The notes beneath the pieces were generated by a model. The model was given only the letters and a program-made list of their open reading frames with translations, did no database searches and was not told the DNA's origin. Both the position numbers and the translations under genes were made by a program. Positions 1 through 4,459 of a DNA stretch of 9,327 bases are shown piece by piece. The DNA is from CAZKUR01 sp964556005. GTDB taxonomy: Bacteria; Bacteroidota; Ignavibacteria; Ignavibacteriales; Ignavibacteriaceae. The stretch's first letter is position 1; each line of letters begins with the position of its first letter. The stretch spans positions 1-9,327 of the forward strand of contig CAZKUR010000123.1 of the NCBI GenBank assembly GCA_964556005.1, given 5' to 3'.

Positions 1-9
1 AAGATTGAA

Positions 10-50
10 TTATTCACAAATTATCCACTGACAATGGGGATAATCTTGTG
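10..50. repeat. Interrupted inverted repeat containing DnaA-box-like 9-mers
   Basis: Bases 15-26 (CACAA then ATTATCC) pair with 38-50 (GGATAAT, one unpaired C, then TTGTG), giving a 12-bp stem with one bulge around an 11-base loop. The same stretch holds TTATTCACA at 10-18, which fits the DnaA-box consensus TTWTNCACA exactly. It also holds TTATCCACT at 21-29 and TTATCCCCA on the minus strand at 35-43, each one base from TTATCCACA. The dyad is seen directly. Calling these DnaA boxes is inference, and two of the three words are arms of the dyad, so they are not independent. It could instead be the terminator of a gene left of the window, although no T-run follows it, or an operator. Confidence 0.35.
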
Positions 51-146
51 CACTAATTTAATTTTGAATTTCCCAACTGACAATGATGCATACAAATTGT
101 CAAAATTTTTGCTTCATTTAATTCTTATGACATTATATCTGACAAT
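27..146. promoter_or_regulatory. TGACAAT repeat cluster upstream of the hsp20 pair
   Basis: The heptamer TGACAAT occurs at 29-35, 78-84 and 140-146, and inverted (ATTGTCA) at 96-102. The first two copies share the longer word ACTGACAATG (27-36 and 76-85). The copies at 78-84 and 96-102 form a perfect 7-bp dyad with an 11-base spacer, centred at 90. Four copies in about 120 bases of non-coding DNA suggest binding sites for a dimeric regulator. They lie about 100-220 bases before the transcription start implied by the sigma-54-like motif at 223-238, a normal place for enhancer-type sites. No regulator family can be named from the sequence. Confidence 0.4.
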
Positions 147-152
147 TTTTCA

Positions 153-183
153 TTTTAAACATTTTAATCAATTAACCCCATAT
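153..183 (+). promoter_or_regulatory. Candidate sigma-32-like heat-shock promoter
   Basis: CCCCATAT at 176-183 matches the E. coli sigma-32 -10 consensus CCCCATNT at every specified base and stands out as a C-run in AT-rich DNA. Sixteen bases upstream, TTTTAAA at 153-159 matches the -35 CTTGAAA at 5 of 7 positions, within the usual 13-17 base spacing. Transcription would begin near 190, leaving a leader of about 95 bases before the first hsp20 gene. Whether this lineage has an RpoH-type sigma factor is unknown to me. It competes with the sigma-54-like site at 223-238, and both may not be real. Confidence 0.25.
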
Positions 184-222
184 CTTCTTTTATTACAATG
201 AGTTACGTGGTTTTTAACTTGC

Positions 223-238
223 TGGCATATCCTTTGTT
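223..238 (+). promoter_or_regulatory. Candidate sigma-54 (-24/-12) promoter for the hsp20 pair
   Basis: The sequence TGGCATA, four bases, then TTGTT fits the sigma-54 consensus TGGCAYR-N4-TTGCW with one mismatch (T at 237 in place of the -12 C). The preceding base is a pyrimidine, as is usual. The -24 GG is at 224-225 and the -12 position at 236-237, which puts the start near 249. That gives a short leader of about 35 bases containing the strong Shine-Dalgarno at 268-276. The mismatch falls in the most conserved doublet, which lowers confidence. E. coli ibpB, also a small heat-shock gene, is reported to have a sigma-54 promoter, so the logic has precedent. Confidence 0.4.
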
Positions 239-283
239 CAAGTAATAACAAAAATAAAATTACTTACAAAGGAGGTAACTAAA

Positions 284-745
284 ATGACATTAGTAAGAAG
301 GAACCCGGCTCGAGAATTTGGAAATCTCGAAAAAGAATTCGATAATTTTTTCAAATCTTTTCAGAATCGTTTCGGTTTATCCAAAGATGATAAAAATAAA
401 GAATTTGAAAATGCTGTATGGATGCCTTTAACGGATATTTCCGAAAACGACGAAAATTTTATTTTGCATCTCGATTTACCAGGTATTGATAAAAATGATG
501 TTAAAATTTCTTATTCGGATGGTGAACTTTCTGTCAGCGGCGAACGTAAGCAGGAAAAAGAATCGAAAGATTCCAAGTATCATCGAATTGAAAGATCTTA
601 CGGAAAGTATTTCAGGTCTTTCACTTTGCCTAAGAAAATAAAAGCCGAAAAAATAGATGCTGAGTTCAAGAATGGCCAGTTGACAATCACGGTACCCAAA
701 TCAGAAGAAACAAAACCGAAAGAAATTGAAGTTAAAGTAAAATGA
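284..745 (+). CDS. hsp20: Hsp20-family small heat-shock protein, first copy
   Basis: ATP-independent cytoplasmic holdase that binds partly unfolded proteins and keeps them recoverable for DnaK and ClpB. The 153-residue length is usual. Residues 1-45 are a variable N-terminal arm opening with the typical LVRRNP...REF motif. About 46-140 is the alpha-crystallin domain, with LPG at 65-67, GERK at 86-89 and the family signature A-E-F-K-N-G-Q-L at 126-133. The C-terminal tail carries an I-x-V motif (IEV, 148-150) of the kind that docks into a neighbouring subunit during oligomer assembly. The start is set by an excellent Shine-Dalgarno, AAAGGAGGT at 268-276, seven bases before the ATG. The next gene, 55 bases downstream, is a paralogue with no obvious terminator between, so the two are probably co-transcribed. 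Confidence 0.96.
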   Translation: MTLVRRNPAREFGNLEKEFDNFFKSFQNRFGLSKDDKNKEFENAVWMPLTDISENDENFILHLDLPGIDKNDVKISYSDGELSVSGERKQEKESKDSKYHRIERSYGKYFRSFTLPKKIKAEKIDAEFKNGQLTITVPKSEETKPKEIEVKVK

Positions 746-800
746 AAACTTAGTTATCCATAATAAAAAAAACAAGTTAAACAATAAAGGAGATACAACA

Positions 801-1262
801 ATGGCAATAGTAAAATGGAATCCGGTTAGAGATTTGCTTGATATCGAAAGAGAATTTGATAGGATGTTGAACTCCTTCGGTATCAGAGTTCGTTCCGATG
901 AGGAAGATGCTGATTCAAATTTTGAAATGGCAGAATGGTCACCCTTAACCGATATTTATGAAGACAATGATAACTTCAAATTAAAATTGGATATCCCCGG
1001 TGTGGATAAAAATGATGTTAAGATTTCGTATTCAAACGGACAGTTGACGATTAACGGAGAACGCAAACAAGAAAAGGAAACCGGAAATTCAAAGTTTCAC
1101 AGGGTTGAAAGAACTTACGGAAAATTCTATCGTTCGTTCAATCTTCCTCAAAAAATTCAGGAAGATAAAATTGACGCCGAATTTAAGAATGGCCAATTAG
1201 TTATCAATATTCCGAAATCGGAAGAAGCAAAACCAAAGCAAATCGATATTAAGATAAAATAA
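801..1262 (+). CDS. hsp20: Hsp20-family small heat-shock protein, second copy
   Basis: Second holdase of the tandem pair, also 153 residues, aligning to the first copy without a single gap. Counting by eye gives 89 of 153 identical residues: 73 of 108 from residue 46 onward but only 16 of 45 in the N-terminal arm. The alpha-crystallin domain again shows IPG at 65-67, GERK at 86-89 and AEFKNGQL at 126-133. The C-terminal anchor is IDI at 148-150. The Shine-Dalgarno AAAGGAGAT (786-794) lies six bases before the ATG. The pattern fits local gene duplication followed by divergence of the arm, the part that tunes substrate binding and oligomer size in this family. Mixed oligomers of the two proteins are plausible but inferred. 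The 130-bp palindromic element at 1301-1430 follows the gene. Confidence 0.96.
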   Translation: MAIVKWNPVRDLLDIEREFDRMLNSFGIRVRSDEEDADSNFEMAEWSPLTDIYEDNDNFKLKLDIPGVDKNDVKISYSNGQLTINGERKQEKETGNSKFHRVERTYGKFYRSFNLPQKIQEDKIDAEFKNGQLVINIPKSEEAKPKQIDIKIK

Positions 1263-1300
1263 CAAGCTTGACATTTTTGTGCATCGGGCAATTTTAAGGA

Positions 1301-1430
1301 GTGGCTGACCAAAAAGAAGAAAAAAGTCATTGCGAACGAGTCTTCGAGTGAAGCAATCTTTCGTTTTTAATTCAAAAGTGAGATCACTTCACTTCGTTCG
1401 TGATGACAAAATTACTTTTCGGTCAGCCAC
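1301..1430. repeat. 130-bp long palindromic element, copy 1
   Basis: The ends are a perfect 10-bp inverted repeat, GTGGCTGACC (1301-1310) and GGTCAGCCAC (1421-1430). Pairing continues inward: AAAAG 1312-1316 with CTTTT 1415-1419; 1326-1339 with 1394-1407 (12 of 14); 1348-1359 with 1381-1392 (10 of 12). A loop of about 21 bases remains. Each arm can also form its own small hairpin (ATTGC/GCAAT at 1329-1357; ATCAC/GTGAT in the right arm), so a branched fold is possible. A T-run follows the right end (1431-1435), so it could end the hsp20 transcript. A second copy lies inverted at 4281-4406. This looks like a dispersed REP- or MITE-like element; I cannot assign a named family. Confidence 0.85.
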
Positions 1431-1527
1431 TTTTTAATTGTGTGCTTTCAAGAGCAATCATTAAAAATTTTTTAATAAGTTTATGTTAAATTATTAAAAA
1501 AATATTTATAGCCGGAGAAAAGAATAA

Positions 1528-2472
1528 ATGGAGTTTAAAGATTATTATAAAATACTCGGGGTTGAAAAAGACGCAACGCAGGAGGAAATAAAAAAAGCCT
1601 ACCGCAAACTGGCAATGAAACATCATCCTGATAAGAATCCCGGCAATAAACAAGCAGAAGAAAAATTTAAAGAAATAACTGAAGCAAATGAAGTTTTAGG
1701 TAATCCGGATAAAAGGAAAAAATACGACCAGTTGGGCGCAAACTGGAGACAATATGAGCGTTCAGGTGCCGGCGGAAATCAAGATTGGTATAGGAACTAT
1801 TCATCCGGAAGTCCCGGCGGTTCTTATCAATTTGAAGGCGATCTTGGTGATTTGTTCGGAAACATGGGAGGATTCTCAGACTTTTTCGAAAGCTTTTTCG
1901 GCGGCAGAAGTACGCGACAAAGACCTGGACAAGGATTTAGAAGAACTGCTGCAAGCAAAGGCCAGGATTATGAAGCTAATTTGAATATTTCGCTTGCAGA
2001 AGCGTTTAAAGGAACAGATAGTCAATTTAAAATCGATGGGAAAACTCTAAGAGTTAAAATTGCTCCGGGAACCAGGGAAGGTACAAAATTAAGGCTAAAA
2101 AACCAGGGCGCTCCAGGAATGCGCGGTGGAGAAAGAGGAGATTTATATTTAAATATTCATATAATTGACGATCCATTTTATGAGATAAAAGACGACGATT
2201 TATTTTTTAATCTTGATTTGGAATTATATACTGCCGTTTTAGGAGGTAAAAAACAAATTACAACTTTGGATGGGAAAACTATCAATCTTAATATTCCTCA
2301 GGAAACCGACAGTGGAAAGATTTTTAAAATTAAAGGAATGGGATTGCCTAAAATTCCAAACAAAAATTTAAGAGGCGATCTTTATATTAGGGTTATCATT
2401 CAGATTCCAAAAAATTTAACTGAAGAAGAAAAAAAATTATTTAAGAAACTAAATGACTTAAGAAAATCATAA
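1528..2472 (+). CDS. cbpA: DnaJ-family co-chaperone without zinc finger (CbpA type)
   Basis: J-domain protein expected to stimulate DnaK ATPase and hand it substrates. The J domain is residues 1-70 with the essential HPD at 33-35. A glycine/phenylalanine-rich linker (about 79-140) contains a DLGDLF...FFESFFGG segment at 105-126. Two C-terminal beta-sandwich substrate domains follow from about 143 to the end. No CxxCxGxG zinc-finger repeats are present and I see no cysteine at all, which makes it a class B protein like CbpA rather than DnaJ proper. The 314-residue length fits (E. coli CbpA is 306). GGAG at 1514-1517 lies ten bases before the ATG. Its stop codon overlaps the Shine-Dalgarno of htpG, so the two form one unit. 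The symbol is by architecture; DNA binding like that of E. coli CbpA is not shown by the sequence. Confidence 0.92.
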   Translation: MEFKDYYKILGVEKDATQEEIKKAYRKLAMKHHPDKNPGNKQAEEKFKEITEANEVLGNPDKRKKYDQLGANWRQYERSGAGGNQDWYRNYSSGSPGGSYQFEGDLGDLFGNMGGFSDFFESFFGGRSTRQRPGQGFRRTAASKGQDYEANLNISLAEAFKGTDSQFKIDGKTLRVKIAPGTREGTKLRLKNQGAPGMRGGERGDLYLNIHIIDDPFYEIKDDDLFFNLDLELYTAVLGGKKQITTLDGKTINLNIPQETDSGKIFKIKGMGLPKIPNKNLRGDLYIRVIIQIPKNLTEEEKKLFKKLNDLRKS

Positions 2473-2476
2473 GGAG
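2470..2476 (+). promoter_or_regulatory. htpG ribosome-binding site overlapping the cbpA stop codon
   Basis: The TAA of cbpA (2470-2472) runs into AAGGAG (2471-2476), six bases before the htpG ATG at 2483. Ribosomes ending cbpA are placed on the htpG initiation site. This implies translational coupling and a shared transcript, and it supports the chosen htpG start. Confidence 0.85.
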
Positions 2477-2482
2477 CTTTGC

Positions 2483-4234
2483 ATGGCAAAAAATCAAGCA
2501 GAAACAGAGAAATTTCATTTTAAGGCTGAAGTAAAACAATTACTGGATATTCTTGTCCACTCACTTTATACAAGCAGGGAAATATTTTTAAGAGAATTAA
2601 TCTCCAATTCCTCAGATGCTTTAGATAAAATTAGATTTGAATCGACAAAAGGTACCGACATTCTCGATAAAGATTTAGCGCTCGAAATAAAAATTGATTT
2701 CGATGAAAAGAAAAAGATAATTACCGTTTCGGATACCGGAATCGGAATGACGAAAAAGGAAATGATAAATAATATCGGAACAATTGCCAAATCCGGTTCT
2801 GCTGAATTCATAAAACAATTACAGCAAAGCAAAGCCGATGTAAATAATATAATCGGCAAATTCGGAGTTGGATTTTATTCGGTATTTATGGTCGCAAAAG
2901 AGGTGATTATAAAATCCAAATCTTACAAAAAAGATGAGTCTGCAATTGAATGGAAATCGGATGGACTCGGTGATTATGAAATTAAAGACATAAATGAAAA
3001 TTTAAAAAGAGGAACTACAATTGAGGTTTATTTAAAAGATGATGCAAATGATTTTGCAGAAAAATACAGGTTAGAAAATGCTATTAAAAAACATTCAAAC
3101 TTCATTCAGTTTCCAATATATCTTGGTAAAGAAAAAATAAATAAAATCAGTGCAATATGGAGAGAACCCAAATCATCTGTTAAAAAAGAGCAGTACGTCG
3201 AATTTTATAAATTTTTAACTTATGATTCCGAGGAGCCGATGGATATAATTCATAATTCCGTCGATGCGCCGATTCAGTTTCATAGCTTGGTATTCATTCC
3301 TAAGAAAAACTTTGACCTCTTCGGATTCAATAGGGAAGATTACGGATTGGACCTATACGTTCGCAGAGTTTTAATTCAGCACAAAAATAAAGATTTGCTG
3401 CCCGAATATTTAAGTTTTGTGAAAGGCGTTGTGGATTCCGAAGATTTACCATTGAACATTTCAAGGGAAACTCTTCAGGAGAATATAATATTTACGAAGA
3501 TTGCTAATACCATTACGAGTCAGGTTCTTTCTTATTTGGCGAAAAAGGCAAAAGATAAACCGGAAGAGTATGCCGAATTTTGGAAAGAACACGGAAGGAT
3601 TTTTAAGCTCGGTTATACGGATTTTACAAATCTCGATAAATACAAAGAACTGCTAAGATTTAATTCTTCAAATTGTAAAGATGAAAAAGAATTAGTTTCG
3701 TTAGAGGATTACGTAAAGAGAATTAAAGATAATCAAAAAGAAATTTATTATGCAGCCGGTACAAGCAGATCTGCAATCGAAATGGATCCGCATCTCGAAT
3801 TATTTACGCGAAAAGGAATAGAAGTACTTTATTTATTCGACCCGGTTGATGAATTTGTTCTTTCATCAATCAGAGATTATAAAGATCATGAATTGAAATC
3901 CGTTGAAAATGTCGATCCGGCAAAAATGGATAAGCTTCAGGATGTTTCGGAAAAGAAAGAAAGTTTCGAAGAATTGAGCAGCGACGACAAGCTTCATTTT
4001 GATAGTCTGTTGAGTAGAGTTAAAGATATTTTAGGCGACAGAGTTGTTGAAGTCAGAGAATCGAAAAGATTAATTGACAGNNNNNNNNNNNNNNNNNNNN
4101 NNNNNNNNNNNNNNNNNNNNNNNNNNNNNNNNNNNNNNNNNNNNNNNNNNNNNNNNNNNNNNNNNNNNNNNNNNNNNNNNAAGATGCTGGAGCAGTCGAG
4201 TGATTGGTATGTGGAAGAGAAAAAATTAGATTGA
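2483..4234 (+). CDS. htpG: Molecular chaperone HtpG (bacterial Hsp90), interrupted by an assembly gap
   Basis: Cytoplasmic Hsp90, an ATP-driven dimeric clamp that remodels late folding intermediates with DnaK. The N-terminal GHKL ATPase fold is clear: E38 and N42 in ELISNSSDA, DTGIGM at 84-89 and the lid-side GKFGVGFYS at 125-133. The middle domain carries the conserved LPLNISRE (322-329), whose R328 is the presumed gamma-phosphate-sensing arginine. Codons 533-566 fall in a 100-N run inside the C-terminal dimerisation domain, and 17 residues (KMLEQSSDW... to the stop) follow. E. coli HtpG has roughly 80 residues after the equivalent of RLID, so the true missing stretch is probably nearer 60 residues than 33, and 100 N looks like a placeholder. 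The post-gap frame is plausible but not proven. It is translationally coupled to cbpA. Confidence 0.95.
   Translation: MAKNQAETEKFHFKAEVKQLLDILVHSLYTSREIFLRELISNSSDALDKIRFESTKGTDILDKDLALEIKIDFDEKKKIITVSDTGIGMTKKEMINNIGTIAKSGSAEFIKQLQQSKADVNNIIGKFGVGFYSVFMVAKEVIIKSKSYKKDESAIEWKSDGLGDYEIKDINENLKRGTTIEVYLKDDANDFAEKYRLENAIKKHSNFIQFPIYLGKEKINKISAIWREPKSSVKKEQYVEFYKFLTYDSEEPMDIIHNSVDAPIQFHSLVFIPKKNFDLFGFNREDYGLDLYVRRVLIQHKNKDLLPEYLSFVKGVVDSEDLPLNISRETLQENIIFTKIANTITSQVLSYLAKKAKDKPEEYAEFWKEHGRIFKLGYTDFTNLDKYKELLRFNSSNCKDEKELVSLEDYVKRIKDNQKEIYYAAGTSRSAIEMDPHLELFTRKGIEVLYLFDPVDEFVLSSIRDYKDHELKSVENVDPAKMDKLQDVSEKKESFEELSSDDKLHFDSLLSRVKDILGDRVVEVRESKRLIDXXXXXXXXXXXXXXXXXXXXXXXXXXXXXXXXXXKMLEQSSDWYVEEKKLD
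4081..4180. other. Assembly gap (100 N) inside htpG
   Basis: Exactly 100 undetermined bases, the same size as the gap at 7221-7320, which is typical of a fixed-length scaffold spacer rather than a measured distance. Downstream coordinates and the apparent length of HtpG are therefore nominal. Confidence 0.97.
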
Positions 4235-4280
4235 TAAGATGAAAAGATTACACAAAAACTTTGATGAGATTGTTTTTCAA

Positions 4281-4406
4281 GCGGCTGACCAAAAAATTGT
4301 TTCGTCATCACGAGCGCAGCGAAGTGATCTCGCTCTCGTATTAAAAACAAAAGATTGCTTCGTCGTTTTACTCCTCGCAACGACTATTTATCTGCTATTT
4401 GATCAG
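4281..4406. repeat. Palindromic element, copy 2 (inverted and partly decayed)
   Basis: This aligns end to end with the reverse complement of the element at 1301-1430, with about 96 of 125 aligned bases identical by eye and only one-base indels. The best-kept blocks are GCGGCTGACC (4281-4290), GTCATCACGA (4304-4313), GAAGTGATCT (4321-4330), TTAAAAACAAAAG (4341-4353) and GATTGCTT (4353-4360). The right terminus has decayed: TTTGATCAG (4398-4406) pairs with CTGACCAAA (4285-4293) at 8 of 9 positions, and the outer bases no longer match. It fills most of the htpG-clpB spacer. The open frame at 4239-4457 crosses this repeat and is not a gene. TTGATC at 4399-4404 with TAAAAT at 4420-4425 could act as a weak clpB promoter, but the 15-base spacing is short. 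Confidence 0.85.
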
Positions 4407-4459
4407 ATACCATCAAAGATAAAATTTAGGGCGGATGAATTTGAAAGGAGAAAATAATT

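Noticed and set aside
1..283. CIRCE operator (TTAGCACTC-N9-GAGTGCTAA) for HrcA control
   Set aside because: Neither half-site is present here or in the other spacers.
1268..1296. Perfect TTGACA (-35) just after the second hsp20 stop, as a promoter for cbpA-htpG
   Set aside because: No acceptable -10 lies 16-18 bases downstream (best is 4 of 6 at 19), and transcription would have to cross the whole palindrome.
1301..1430. CRISPR repeat or transposase gene at the palindromic elements
   Set aside because: There is no regular repeat-spacer spacing and no coding sequence; only two copies, in opposite orientation, are present.
1446..1452. Minus-strand CTTGAAA as a sigma-32 -35 box
   Set aside because: No CCCCAT-like -10 follows on that strand, and it would read antisense into the hsp20 genes.
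1754..1984. Frame inside cbpA on the same strand
   Set aside because: It is a shadow of the Gly/Phe-rich coding sequence; the main frame has clear J-protein domains.
4239..4457. Open frame of 72 codons between htpG and clpB
   Set aside because: It is mostly the inverted palindromic repeat read through, has no Shine-Dalgarno of its own, and resembles no protein I recognise.
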